From NCBI RefSeq assembly GCF_006874645.1, contig NZ_CP030082.1:1426001-1490000 (forward strand): a stretch of 64,000 nt of DNA, given 5' to 3'. The notes beneath the pieces were generated by a model. The model was not told the DNA's origin, searched no databases, and saw only the letters and a list, made by a program, of their open reading frames with translations. This document shows positions 1-8,881 of the stretch, one piece after another. Every line of letters begins with the position of its first letter. The stretch's first letter is position 1. The position numbers and the translations under genes are program-made. This DNA is from Bdellovibrio sp. ZAP7. GTDB taxonomy: Bacteria; Bdellovibrionota; Bdellovibrionia; Bdellovibrionales; Bdellovibrionaceae.

Positions 1-26
1 ATCAAATCAAAGATAACGGCAGCAGA

Positions 27-488
27 ATGTATTTTGCTTATTCGGGAGTATTGGATCGCGAAGCTTTCGAAATTTGGCTGGAAGAACACAGCTATCAGTT
101 TTTCACCTTACCTGAAGGCCAAGTGGCCGAAGCTAAGGGCGTCGATTTGATTTTTGACTTTCCCTCGCGCTGGTGGGGAGGGCGTGTGGCTGGGTTGGTT
201 AAAAAAGAAGGCTCTTCTGTTTTCGGCAGACTTTTTGAAATTCCCGCGAAAGAGTGGCCGATTGTTCAGCACAAAGAAGGCGTTGTGACGGGAATGTCCG
301 TCGAAACGACTTTGCGCGTTTCAGTTAACGGGCAAGAGTTTGAAGCAACGGCCTTTGTAACGTCACCGAATCGTCGCAGTCTTGAGGGACCTGTTAGTGA
401 ACGTTATCTAGAGGCCTTGGTGCGTGGTGCTCAGGCTTCGGGATTGCCAGCTGAGTACGTGGCTTCATTACCGGCTAAAGCTCGATAG
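27..488 (+). CDS. Gamma-glutamylcyclotransferase-like (GGCT/AIG2 fold) protein
   Basis: The 153-residue protein opens with MYFAYSGVLD, which fits the first strand and glycine loop of the GGCT/AIG2-like fold. A small beta-rich protein follows, with VVTGMSVETTL and a C-terminal helix (SERYLEALVRGA) typical of the family's end. Family members act on gamma-glutamyl dipeptides or other gamma-glutamylamines, but the substrate cannot be read here. The frame stays open upstream to the window edge and no clear ribosome binding site precedes the ATG at 27, so the true start could lie outside the window. The gene is followed by a 120-bp gap and the convergent peroxidase gene. Confidence 0.6.
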   Translation: MYFAYSGVLDREAFEIWLEEHSYQFFTLPEGQVAEAKGVDLIFDFPSRWWGGRVAGLVKKEGSSVFGRLFEIPAKEWPIVQHKEGVVTGMSVETTLRVSVNGQEFEATAFVTSPNRRSLEGPVSERYLEALVRGAQASGLPAEYVASLPAKAR

Positions 489-608
489 CCACTCTACCAA
501 TTTGGAATCAGTATAAAAATTTGGTGGAACATTTGCCAAGAATCTGCGTCTTAAGCAGTCTGGAAGTGACGCGGGCAGCAACCGCAGCGGGTGTGCGGTC
601 GTCCGCAT

Positions 609-1154
609 TTACTTCAATGCGTTCTCGATCGCATCGATCAACATCGGATCATCAGGTGTTACATTGGGTGCAAAACGAGCGATGATTTTGCCGTCACGAC
701 CAATCAAAAACTTTTCGAAATTCCATAGGATGTCGTTTTTGTTTTCGCGGTGAATGCCGTAACCTTTAAGAACTTCTTCAAAGTCTTCGCCAGCTTTTTT
801 ATTCGCATTAGGTTCAGTCTCGGTCAGAAATTTATAAAGCGGGTGCTGACCTTCGCCTTTTACCACGATCTTTTCAAACATCGGAAATTTGACTCCGAAG
901 TTCGCACGACAGAATTCTTGAATCTCGGCATTTGTGCCAGGCTCCTGGCCTTCGAATTCGTTAGCGGGAAAACCCAAAACCGCAAAGTCTTGAGAGTGGT
1001 ATTTTTCAAAGACTTTTTCCATAGCCTCATACTGAGGTGTGAGACCGCATTGAGAGGCTACGTTCACAACTAACAAAACTTTACCTTTATATTCGCCCAG
1101 ATTCGTGTTGATGCCGTTGATGTTCTTTAACGAAAAATCATAGATAGAATTCAT
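609..1154 (-). CDS. Glutathione peroxidase / thioredoxin-type peroxidase, Cys form
   Basis: This 181-residue protein has the full length of bacterial GPx (BtuE type) and no signal peptide, so it should be cytoplasmic. It reduces hydroperoxides with glutathione or thioredoxin. The peroxidatic residue is Cys36 in NVASQCGLTPQY, not selenocysteine. The Gln/Trp partners are visible in GFPANEFEGQEPG and ILWNFEKFLI. The ATG is preceded by AAGGAG at good spacing. It is transcribed alone; the next minus-strand gene ends about 90 bp upstream. It probably complements the periplasmic methionine sulfoxide reductases elsewhere in the window. Confidence 0.93.
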   Translation of the reverse strand: MNSIYDFSLKNINGINTNLGEYKGKVLLVVNVASQCGLTPQYEAMEKVFEKYHSQDFAVLGFPANEFEGQEPGTNAEIQEFCRANFGVKFPMFEKIVVKGEGQHPLYKFLTETEPNANKKAGEDFEEVLKGYGIHRENKNDILWNFEKFLIGRDGKIIARFAPNVTPDDPMLIDAIENALK

Positions 1155-1244
1155 GGTCTAGCTCCTTAGGTCAGCGATGCGTGGATTTTCTATGATTATG
1201 CAGGACGATTTATTCCGTACAAGAACATGCTATGTCGCAGGCAG

Positions 1245-2015
1245 TTACCGAAGCGCGGAGACTGACGCGTACTTGTCTTTGATTTTTTTCCAGGTCCCGT
1301 CAGCCACGATTTCATTCACGGCCTGGGTGATGGAGGTAAGGTCTTCAGGCCTTATAATGGAACGGTAGTAAATAACGATATCATAATTTTTTGATTGATC
1401 CGCAATGCGAGTGAAATCTGATTTCATATCCAACGTATTTTGAAAGTACTGATTTACGAAATCAGTCTGTATCACCGCCGAGTTCTTTGTTCGTTTCAGA
1501 ACTTGGAAAGTGTTTTGAATGGAGGGGGCCGTTACAAATCGCTGCTCGCGTTGCAGTTTTTCAGTTTCTTCCGGGGTGAAGTAAATTGTTACGGCTGGAA
1601 GTACAAGAAAGCGAATAGAGGGATCATTCATGGCCTCTTCAATACTCTTAATTTTATTCTTAAGAGTAGAAGAGATCAGCATTTCTCTGGGGACTGACTC
1701 AATTTTTATGGACTTGGCAACTTGATCAAAGGTCGGATTTTTTACGGTCATAACCACCAAATCCACACGATGGGCTTTTAGCTCTATCAGCAGTCGCGAG
1801 CGGTTTAACGGGGTTGAAGAAAATTTACAGCCTGTTCGTTTAACTAGTTCATCAAGGAATTCGACGCTGATCCCGGAGTCGCGTCGATTCGCGCTATCGC
1901 GCATATACAGAGGTTCCGATTCATTTAACGCCACTTTATAGGATCCGATACAAGAGGTTGGAGAACCTTGAGCAAAACAACAGGTTAAAAATGATAGAAC
2001 AAAGGCAAATCTCAT
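1245..2015 (-). CDS. Periplasmic amino-acid-type substrate-binding protein (SBP family 3)
   Basis: This 256-residue protein has a short signal peptide (MRFAFVLSFLTCCFAQG). A type II periplasmic-binding fold follows: an early strand with YMRDSANRRDSG, then SVEFLDELVKRTGC and the RLLIELKAHRVDLVVMTV segment typical of polar-amino-acid binding proteins. It ends in the usual helix with VNEIVADGTWKKIKDKY. No permease or ATPase gene is adjacent, so it may serve a distant ABC transporter or act as a sensor-type binding protein. The ligand cannot be deduced. The start has no strong ribosome binding site, but the signal peptide begins right at this Met. Confidence 0.8.
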   Translation of the reverse strand: MRFAFVLSFLTCCFAQGSPTSCIGSYKVALNESEPLYMRDSANRRDSGISVEFLDELVKRTGCKFSSTPLNRSRLLIELKAHRVDLVVMTVKNPTFDQVAKSIKIESVPREMLISSTLKNKIKSIEEAMNDPSIRFLVLPAVTIYFTPEETEKLQREQRFVTAPSIQNTFQVLKRTKNSAVIQTDFVNQYFQNTLDMKSDFTRIADQSKNYDIVIYYRSIIRPEDLTSITQAVNEIVADGTWKKIKDKYASVSALR

Positions 2016-2046
2016 GACATCAGTTTACCATCCGTCCCATCTCGTC

Positions 2047-3747
2047 CTAACTGTCTTTCAACAGCTCTTTCGTTTCTGATTCGAGTACTTTGGTCTTGGC
2101 AGGAATTTGGTCAGCAATAAATTCTGCCACCGCCGCAATCGTTAAGGAAGGATTCGTGCCCGTTGATGTGGGCAGAATACTTCCGTCGACGACGTAAAGT
2201 CCTTCATAACCAAAAACTTCGCCACGAGTATTTACAAAGCCGGTATCCTCGTTATCACCCATAGGGCAGCCACCTAAGGGATGGACGGCAATGACTTTAT
2301 CTAAATGAGTTAGGGGATTGTCCAGGAAAGTTCCTCCCAGATTTTGCGCAATCTTTTTCATTTCCTCGCGCAGGCGATCGAAATGAAGAGAACTGGTTTT
2401 TATGTCCCAGTTGATAACCGTTTGGCCGTCGTCTTGAAGTGAAACCACGCCATCCGAACGATCACGACCCATGCCCAAAAGAACCATCGCCTTTCGCGTG
2501 AATGCTCCGCGATCCAGGGCGGAGGCAAAATCATCGCCGACGTTGATTTCAGTTAGGGTTTTTAGGCGCAAAATTTTGCGGAAGTATTTTTTCAGGGTGC
2601 TTCCCACAAGGCAAAGTGCGCCGATCATGCCGGTAATCTGTGGCACCTTACCCGAAATATACCAGGCGATAGCATTAGGGAAGCCTGCATCCTCCAGATA
2701 CATGCCATGAGGGAAGCTATCTGGATAGTTCTTTAAAGAATATTTGATGGCGCCCGTAATTACCGGCCCGTTCGTGGGATCTAAATTTTCTTTGGTGTTT
2801 AAGACCATCCCCAACAGATCACCATTGCCACACCACTTTTGCCCCAACCAGCGATTTAGTTTTGGAAGAATCCCATTCTTTTTCATTTTTAGTAAAAGGG
2901 ACGTGGACCCCACAGAGCCAGCAGAGAGCACCACCTTTTTTGCCGTCAAAACAATTTCTTGGGACGGAAACTGCGGCACGTGAAAGGTGATTTTGTAGTG
3001 GTCCTCGAGGAATTCGACTTTACTGACCTCCGCTTCAGTTCTGACATCTAAGCGACCGTCATTCGCTTTCAGATTTCGTGCGCGGAAAATATAATTTAAA
3101 TCCAAGGTGTTTTTTGCGTGGATATTACAACCCAGGTCACATTCTCCGCACTTATTGCATTTCGATTGAATAGCCCCATGAGAGTTTAAAGTCTGATGAC
3201 CGGGGAATTCGCCTTCAAAGCGCACAGCCAAAGGCGGCAATTGAAATTCTGCCGGAGTGAGCGCTGCGGGATGCTGCTGCATTTGCAGGGAAGCCTTTTT
3301 TAAAGCGGCTGTTTTTGGAGTGTCTTGATAGTAAGGATCCGTGTTAAAGGGATAGGGGCGAGCTTCCATCATGGAAATCACTTTGTCGTAGTAGGGCTCT
3401 AGCTTCTGTCTGGTAAAACCACCAGGCCAACCTGCAAAGAATTCTTCAGGCATGCGATACAAAACATTGGCGTAAATCAAGCTTCCGCCGCCCAAACCAC
3501 TTGCTGTCAAAGTCATGACGTCGCTGTCGGGAGTGTCGCGGAATTCCATCAAACCGTACTTGCCGTCTTCGGGATCCCAAAACATATTTTCCTGAATCTC
3601 ATTCGGACGGCGCGGGAACTCGTGCATTTTCCATTGGCGGCCCCGCTCCAACAAACAAACGCTGTAGCCTTTTTCCACCAAACGACAAGACATCACCGAG
3701 CCGCCAAAACCAGAACCAATCACCACATAGTCAAAATCAAGCTTCAT
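2047..3747 (-). CDS. GMC-type FAD oxidoreductase, cholesterol-oxidase-like
   Basis: This 566-residue flavoenzyme starts with a dinucleotide-binding motif (VVIGSGFGGSVMSCRLVEKG, residues about 8-27). It has GLGGGSLIYANVLYR, as in cholesterol oxidases, and ends with HPLGGCPMGD and GTNPSLTIAAVAEFIA, which carry the catalytic His and Asn of the GMC family. In the middle lies a Cys cluster, CNKCGECDLGC, with CxxCxxCxxxC spacing like a ferredoxin iron-sulfur site; AKNTLDLNYI follows. No signal peptide is seen. It is the last gene of a three-gene operon, 12 bp after the DUF6765 gene. Oxidation of a sterol or another alicyclic or long-chain alcohol is likely; the exact substrate is unknown. Confidence 0.88.
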   Translation of the reverse strand: MKLDFDYVVIGSGFGGSVMSCRLVEKGYSVCLLERGRQWKMHEFPRRPNEIQENMFWDPEDGKYGLMEFRDTPDSDVMTLTASGLGGGSLIYANVLYRMPEEFFAGWPGGFTRQKLEPYYDKVISMMEARPYPFNTDPYYQDTPKTAALKKASLQMQQHPAALTPAEFQLPPLAVRFEGEFPGHQTLNSHGAIQSKCNKCGECDLGCNIHAKNTLDLNYIFRARNLKANDGRLDVRTEAEVSKVEFLEDHYKITFHVPQFPSQEIVLTAKKVVLSAGSVGSTSLLLKMKKNGILPKLNRWLGQKWCGNGDLLGMVLNTKENLDPTNGPVITGAIKYSLKNYPDSFPHGMYLEDAGFPNAIAWYISGKVPQITGMIGALCLVGSTLKKYFRKILRLKTLTEINVGDDFASALDRGAFTRKAMVLLGMGRDRSDGVVSLQDDGQTVINWDIKTSSLHFDRLREEMKKIAQNLGGTFLDNPLTHLDKVIAVHPLGGCPMGDNEDTGFVNTRGEVFGYEGLYVVDGSILPTSTGTNPSLTIAAVAEFIADQIPAKTKVLESETKELLKDS

Positions 3748-3759
3748 ACAGACAAATCC

Positions 3760-4863
3760 TTACGCGACACAAATTTGATATTTTGGCAGCACGTCATGCA
3801 AAACTGTAAAGCGATAGAACAGCAAAGCATCATGCATCAGCTTCCAGTTTGATTTTAAAAAGTCTTCTTTGTAGGGAACATTGGTAAATTCAAAATCGTC
3901 ATTAAGCTCAAAGTCTTCAAAAGCTTCGGCAAGCCAGCTTTCGGGACCTTCTGGAGCATACTTCCACGTGTCTGTTCCGAATTGAAAGCTTCCACATTGA
4001 ATATGCTCGCGCCATTTGCTCAGACGTTCTTCACCTTCTTCGCTGTCGATGCTTTCAAGCAGTTCCTGCACTTTGCGAAGATCCTGATCAAAAATTTTTA
4101 CGAGGGGAAGATTGTTGGCCTTGCGCACTTCCTGATAAAATTCCAGGACGTGTTTTACCGCGAGCATATAGTCTGCAGGATTATTGCGTTGAACTGTACG
4201 CCCTTGCCAATCTTGATAACTCCAGCGCAAATAGGGGAGATCAGGGTAGGAAAGCACGGTGCCGTGACCAATGGGATTGTATTCGCCCACAAAAAATGAA
4301 CGAACCCAGTCATAGAATCTGCGAAAAGGATTCCTGCGATAATACTTTTTTCGATAGTTCATCATCCCGGTATCCAATGCGCCTTCACCATCATAGATCT
4401 CGCCCACTTTGTTGATCTTATGGGTGATGCCTGCAAATCCCTGGTGAGCCCAAGTATCAACAAAGGCATGAGTGGTGACTCCTAGCAGGTGATAACCGAA
4501 AGTTTTATGAAAGTTTTGAACACAGCTTTTCACGACATCCTGAGCGATCACACTGTTGGGGCGGCAGACTAATTTTTGCGCCAGGGGATCAAGACTGGAA
4601 TCACGAACTTCATTGCCCGGTATAAAGTGAAAGGGAATCCACACGTGGTGGTTTGCCAATTCTTTAAAATTTCGATAATCTAGCATCTTGTGGGCGCTGG
4701 CGCGAAATTCATAGGCGGAGCAATTTTGAAATAAGATCGTACCCGAATTGACGGCATCATCGACATATTGCGAACTGCTAGCAATGGTGTTGGCTTCAAA
4801 AGGTGTGAATCCGCTCATTCGAGCCAAGACGTAAGTAACTCCCAGATGAAAATCGATTTGCAT
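3760..4863 (-). CDS. DUF6765-family protein with HxxxDxxxH motif
   Basis: This 367-residue protein begins MQIDFHLGVTYVLARMSGF and contains SSSQYVDDAV, HHVWIPFHFIPG and HAFVDTWAHQGFAG, which I recognise as DUF6765-like. HAFVDTWAH has HxxxDxxxH spacing, and His/Asp residues at the N-terminus (DFH, VDDA) could complete a metal site resembling that of helical zinc-dependent phospholipase C/P1-nuclease folds. That function is inference only. No signal peptide is visible. The gene sits 1 bp after the hydrolase stop and 12 bp before the GMC oxidoreductase, so the three are almost certainly cotranscribed and may act on one lipid-like substrate. Confidence 0.78.
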   Translation of the reverse strand: MQIDFHLGVTYVLARMSGFTPFEANTIASSSQYVDDAVNSGTILFQNCSAYEFRASAHKMLDYRNFKELANHHVWIPFHFIPGNEVRDSSLDPLAQKLVCRPNSVIAQDVVKSCVQNFHKTFGYHLLGVTTHAFVDTWAHQGFAGITHKINKVGEIYDGEGALDTGMMNYRKKYYRRNPFRRFYDWVRSFFVGEYNPIGHGTVLSYPDLPYLRWSYQDWQGRTVQRNNPADYMLAVKHVLEFYQEVRKANNLPLVKIFDQDLRKVQELLESIDSEEGEERLSKWREHIQCGSFQFGTDTWKYAPEGPESWLAEAFEDFELNDDFEFTNVPYKEDFLKSNWKLMHDALLFYRFTVLHDVLPKYQICVA

Positions 4864-4864
4864 G

Positions 4865-6607
4865 TTAGCCCTTTTGCTTATTCAGGAAAGCCAGAATTTT
4901 TGGAAAGACTTCGATGTGAGCATACTGCCCCATGAATGTGTCTTGATGCCCATAACCTGGTACTTCAAAATATTCGACGGCGGCGCTGTTCTTGCCCTTC
5001 TTTAAAGCGTCGTAGGTCATTTTGTTAGAGCCGGGAAAAATATTGTTCTCGGCCCCACTGATAAATAGAGTCGGCGGCATGTCTCTTTTTTGACATTCTT
5101 CCAGATAGTTTTTCGACTTATCGAACGAGACGGATGCTTTCGCGAAGAGCATTTTTCGGATGTGACGGTAATAGTGAAAGCTTGTACCACCAAATAAGTC
5201 CACCAAGCGACGATGTGTTGTCGGGTGAATATTGCGATGAACGTAGGCTGCGGGATATCCCCAGCCCCACATGAAGCTTACCAGATGACATGCGGGCTCT
5301 TTGCATTCATGACGAATACCGCGCTCCATCCAGTAAAGCCATTTTCCAAATCCTGGTCCTGGGAAATAAGCCATGCGCGGGCTGACGTAAGCATATCCAA
5401 AAACATATTCCAAAAGCTCCGGCCCAAAGAGCATTTTTATAAATGCCTGCCAACGAACTTTGGGTGTTAGGGACACGCTGTTTGAAACGATGCTGGAAAT
5501 ACCTTTGACGTGTCCACCGGCCAAGGAAGCCATAAATGAAATCGAACCGACACAATGACAGACCACGTGAATCTTGGTGTCTTCGCCACATTGCCTGCGG
5601 ATAAATTCCACAGCGGTAGGGATGTCATTTTTGGCGATATCGTCCAGATTATAGCGGTGCGGGCCCAGATTGTAAGTGAAGCGACCGCTGCCTCGCCAAT
5701 CCAGTGACCAAACATCGGTAAAGCCGTTGCTGTGGAGGTAATTTACGAAGTTTTGATGCTCCGGCATGATGAACATATCTGTAGAGGTGGTAAGCCCATG
5801 CAGGAGAAGAACTATGTTTTTGGATTCTTTGACTTTAAAGCGTTGAACCGAAATCGTCAGACCATCTGGGGTATCTAGGGGATAAAGATTTTTTTCACCC
5901 ATAGCTACGCCTTGAGTGGTGTTCATCGGATAGATGTGTTCATTCCATCGAGCGGCAGTCGTAGTGAAAATAAATGGCGCATAAGATTGCCAAAGATTTT
6001 TTGCAAAAACATTCAGAAACTTTGCGACAGCCTCTTGTTCTTCGAGTGCGGAGGGGGCGTTACTTTTAAAGGTCGTCAGTTGTTTGATAAAGTCGCTGAC
6101 GGAAATTCTTAAAATTCCCACGCCGGTGACATTTTTGGTTTCACCGGGATTATAATCAGAGTGTCCTTCCCAGATATAGTAATACAATGTCGTCGTCTGT
6201 GACCACATTTCGAAGGAATCCTCTTTGATAACTTCCTTAAAGCCAAAGAATGTCCAGGATTTTCCGTGCGGGTCTTTCAGGAAAAGCGTGTAGTGCATCT
6301 CTTTCGCCGTGTCCCTGTCAGAACTTGCTTCCGGGCGTACAAAAAGATTGAACAGTCCTTTTTCGATATTGAAATCAGTGATTGTGCCGATGGCTCGAGC
6401 TTGCAGCTGGGGATCGGCGATAAAAGTGTCCAGGTCTGAAACTTTGATCGTGAGAGTAAATTCAAACGGCACTCGAGGTGTGGACTCTTCCAGGTTTTCA
6501 AAGTCAGATTTTTTAAGAGGGTTGCTGGTGGAGAGAGCGAATGGTTTTGCCATGAAATGGCCAGCCATTCTCTCGGTGAATTCGAGAGTGGTTTTAGAAA
6601 GAGTCAT
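4865..6607 (-). CDS. Alpha/beta hydrolase with Cys in the nucleophile position
   Basis: The protein has about 580 residues: an N-terminal beta-rich region (about 1-250) and a C-terminal alpha/beta-hydrolase domain. The domain shows the oxyanion-hole motif LLLHGLTTSTDMFI and SLDWRGSGRF. Its nucleophile elbow reads CHCVGS, so Cys352 stands where GxSxG hydrolases have Ser. The acid is probably Glu in FISGAENNIFPGS, and His554 lies in GYGHQDTF. Length and neighbours suggest an esterase acting on large lipids before oxidation by the GMC enzyme. An in-frame GTG one codon upstream is possible, but AAAGGA is best spaced for the ATG at 6607. This is the first gene of the operon ending at 2047. Confidence 0.85.
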   Translation of the reverse strand: MTLSKTTLEFTERMAGHFMAKPFALSTSNPLKKSDFENLEESTPRVPFEFTLTIKVSDLDTFIADPQLQARAIGTITDFNIEKGLFNLFVRPEASSDRDTAKEMHYTLFLKDPHGKSWTFFGFKEVIKEDSFEMWSQTTTLYYYIWEGHSDYNPGETKNVTGVGILRISVSDFIKQLTTFKSNAPSALEEQEAVAKFLNVFAKNLWQSYAPFIFTTTAARWNEHIYPMNTTQGVAMGEKNLYPLDTPDGLTISVQRFKVKESKNIVLLLHGLTTSTDMFIMPEHQNFVNYLHSNGFTDVWSLDWRGSGRFTYNLGPHRYNLDDIAKNDIPTAVEFIRRQCGEDTKIHVVCHCVGSISFMASLAGGHVKGISSIVSNSVSLTPKVRWQAFIKMLFGPELLEYVFGYAYVSPRMAYFPGPGFGKWLYWMERGIRHECKEPACHLVSFMWGWGYPAAYVHRNIHPTTHRRLVDLFGGTSFHYYRHIRKMLFAKASVSFDKSKNYLEECQKRDMPPTLFISGAENNIFPGSNKMTYDALKKGKNSAAVEYFEVPGYGHQDTFMGQYAHIEVFPKILAFLNKQKG

Positions 6608-6766
6608 CACAATCCTTTGTTTAGATTAGAATAGGAGGATTGTAATTTGCAGTAAATCAACAAAAGGGAATGAGGACCAATGGGCGGTGGGCGAAAATTG
6701 CAGTTAAAAGTACGCATGTAGAGCTGGAAAAAAGTCGGTGCTGTTTACCTACGGGTTTGTAAGAAA

Positions 6767-8038
6767 CTATACGGTCAGAGGAATTTTTACGACGACCTTG
6801 GTGCCACGAGGATGATGAGGCACGGCTTCTTCCTGGGACGTGATCACAATGCTTCCACCCATCATCGTCAGATACTCCTTTACCAAGGGCATGCCATAGC
6901 CAGTTCCTTTTTCCCCTTGAGTTCCTTCTCGCGTGGTGGCGGCATCTAAATGGAAAATCTTATTCAGCAGATTTTCGGGCATACCGATTCCATAATCCTG
7001 GATTTCGATGACGGCCATGGACTCTGTGGCATAAGCCCGTAAATCAATGCGATCGCCTGGCAACGAGAACTTTACGGCGTTACTAAGTAGGTTCGCTAAT
7101 ACGACATTATTAAGAATTGTTTTTTCACTGTTCACGATCATTTTATCGCGGCTTAAATCCAAAGCGATTTTAATTCCTTTTTGAGTCGCAAGAGTTTCTG
7201 ATTTCTCCATGACTTCATTAAGTACAATCGCAATAGAAATCGGATTTAACGGCATGGATGCTTTGCCATCTTTAACCGATTTCAGGTGACGAACCTGATG
7301 TAAGAGATTGTTGATATCGCTGACCGCTCTCTCCATTTTATCAAGCTGTTGCCCCATAGGAGCTTCTTGCTCTTGATCTTCGCGGGCTTTGATAAGGTTG
7401 TAGGTCATCGATGACAAAGTGTTGGCGACATCATGTAAAAGTACGCGTAAAAGGTTCTCAACGTCCCAATGTTTTTCCTGCAGTCTTTTGGTATATTTTT
7501 GCTCGCCTTTTAAATAAAGGTGAGTCGTGATACCTGCGAAAATTAAAAAGGTGCAGACGTTAAAGCTTTTTTCAAAATCATAATCGCCATAGGTAGCGAT
7601 GATATTCACGCTGCCACCTTGTAGTTTTAAAATCCAGAACCACACCATGGTAGCAAATACAATTGTGTAACCGATGAAGGCACCGGAAGTGTTTAACAGC
7701 ACGCCAAAACCGAAAGGAACGATTGCCAACCAAAAGATCCCAGGTGCTGCAACTCCGCCGGAGAGATAAAGAAGATATACTAAGACCGCTGTTGCCAGAA
7801 GAGCGCAAGACAAGGCGGCGATTTTATAGTTCTTTAAGCGATAGAGAATGATCGGAGGCACAAGAGCAGTCCCTATCCAAAATGAAAATAAGCCGGGATT
7901 GTAATCAGAGACTCGGTACTCGAAATTAAATTTGAAAAGGTACACAGCAGACATAGCCAGGCTGACGAAATAAATCATCTTTAAATAAAACAGTCGCTTT
8001 TGCTGGGCTTCCTCAGCTGTCTCTTTAAGCTCAAACAT
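6767..8038 (-). CDS. Membrane sensor histidine kinase
   Basis: This 423-residue kinase has about six N-terminal membrane helices (residues 15-180) with very short loops, so it probably senses within or near the membrane. A short coiled segment (KYTKRLQEKHWD) leads to the dimerisation region with the phosphoacceptor His in LLHDVANTLSSM. The HATPase domain shows an N box (LLSNAVKFSL), a G1 box (IQDYGIGMPE) and a later glycine box (GEKGTGYGMPLVKEY). No response-regulator gene is adjacent, so its partner is elsewhere. It is separated from the hydrolase operon by about 160 bp. Confidence 0.9.
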   Translation of the reverse strand: MFELKETAEEAQQKRLFYLKMIYFVSLAMSAVYLFKFNFEYRVSDYNPGLFSFWIGTALVPPIILYRLKNYKIAALSCALLATAVLVYLLYLSGGVAAPGIFWLAIVPFGFGVLLNTSGAFIGYTIVFATMVWFWILKLQGGSVNIIATYGDYDFEKSFNVCTFLIFAGITTHLYLKGEQKYTKRLQEKHWDVENLLRVLLHDVANTLSSMTYNLIKAREDQEQEAPMGQQLDKMERAVSDINNLLHQVRHLKSVKDGKASMPLNPISIAIVLNEVMEKSETLATQKGIKIALDLSRDKMIVNSEKTILNNVVLANLLSNAVKFSLPGDRIDLRAYATESMAVIEIQDYGIGMPENLLNKIFHLDAATTREGTQGEKGTGYGMPLVKEYLTMMGGSIVITSQEEAVPHHPRGTKVVVKIPLTV

Positions 8039-8362
8039 ACCGGATGGTTTCTACCTCTTGTCTTGTTTACTTGTCGGCCCAAGTACAAATGAACGGTAGG
8101 ACACTACGCAAATGTAATAAACAGGCTAGACTTTACTACGGAAGGGCGGAGGGGGAGGGTTTCCCTGTAACAATAGGCGTAAACATTATGAGAACACCTC
8201 TCGCCGCATAAGTTTCCCGAAATATTTTTAGCTTATAAAGCAATCTATGCGTTCCGGAGCAGATTTCTTCGAATCTTGTTAAATAGTAAGTAAACAGAAA
8301 GCTATTCTTCTTGCCCGCCAAAACCATCCGTACTAAGCGTAGCCCAAATAACAGGAGACTTT
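8039..8362. other. Intergenic region between divergent genes, nothing recognised
   Basis: This 324-bp gap separates the divergent kinase and six-cysteine protein genes. It must carry both promoters. A purine-rich stretch lies near 8143-8160. I found no convincing RNA gene, inverted repeat or conserved small ORF. Confidence 0.5.
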
Positions 8363-8839
8363 ATGAAACTATTTATCGCTTTGGCTTTGGCCCTTCCGAT
8401 GTTCGCATTCGCATCTGGTGAAAAATATCAAAATCGTTCTGAAAACCCATTTGTGCCTGAAAAAGGTATCGTAACTGCAAAGCAAATTTGCGTTGACGAA
8501 AAAAATGAAGTTTTCCGCGTTTTCGTTCCTGCTCACAAACAAGAATTCTGCAAATCATACAAGTGGGACCATTCAGACTCTCATTACCCGAAAAAAGTTT
8601 GTGTAGGTCGCACAGTTAAAGACATTCCGGCTCAAACTGTTTCTGTGTCACCATTCTATCAACAGCTTGTTTGCGTAAAATACGATCGCAAAGATTCAAC
8701 ACGTCCAACGTGTGTAAAATCTGAAGTACGTACTTTGCAATACCCAACAAGCTACATTCAATACACTTACGAAGCAGCTGACTGGCGCCAAGAGCGTCCA
8801 ATCCGCACTCAAGAAAAACAGATCGAAAGCTGTAAGTAA
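8363..8839 (+). CDS. Small secreted protein with six cysteines, unknown function
   Basis: This 158-residue protein has a clear signal peptide (MKLFIALALALPMFAFASG). The mature part has six Cys (CVDE, FCKS, VCVG, VCVK, TCVK, ESCK), which could form three disulfides in the periplasm or outside. It is rich in Lys, Val, Tyr and Gln. Codon use is regular and repetitive, the ATG has AGGAG at good spacing, and a strong intrinsic terminator follows 5 bp after the stop, all consistent with a monocistronic, possibly well-expressed gene. I do not recognise a family. Confidence 0.75.
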   Translation: MKLFIALALALPMFAFASGEKYQNRSENPFVPEKGIVTAKQICVDEKNEVFRVFVPAHKQEFCKSYKWDHSDSHYPKKVCVGRTVKDIPAQTVSVSPFYQQLVCVKYDRKDSTRPTCVKSEVRTLQYPTSYIQYTYEAADWRQERPIRTQEKQIESCK

Positions 8840-8843
8840 TTTG

Positions 8844-8870
8844 AAAAGGGGCCTTGAGCCCCTTTTTTTT
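8844..8870 (+). terminator. Intrinsic terminator
   Basis: Stem GGGGC (8848-8852) pairs with GCCCC (8858-8862) around a five-base loop and is followed by eight T. Four A precede the stem, so it may also serve the convergent MFS gene. Confidence 0.88.
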
Positions 8871-8881
8871 GACCTAACAAA

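Noticed and set aside
489-608. GC-rich stretch that might fold as a small RNA (near 565-605)
   Set aside because: Possible hairpins but no match to tRNA, SRP RNA, 6S RNA or riboswitch patterns I know, and no clear promoter or terminator.
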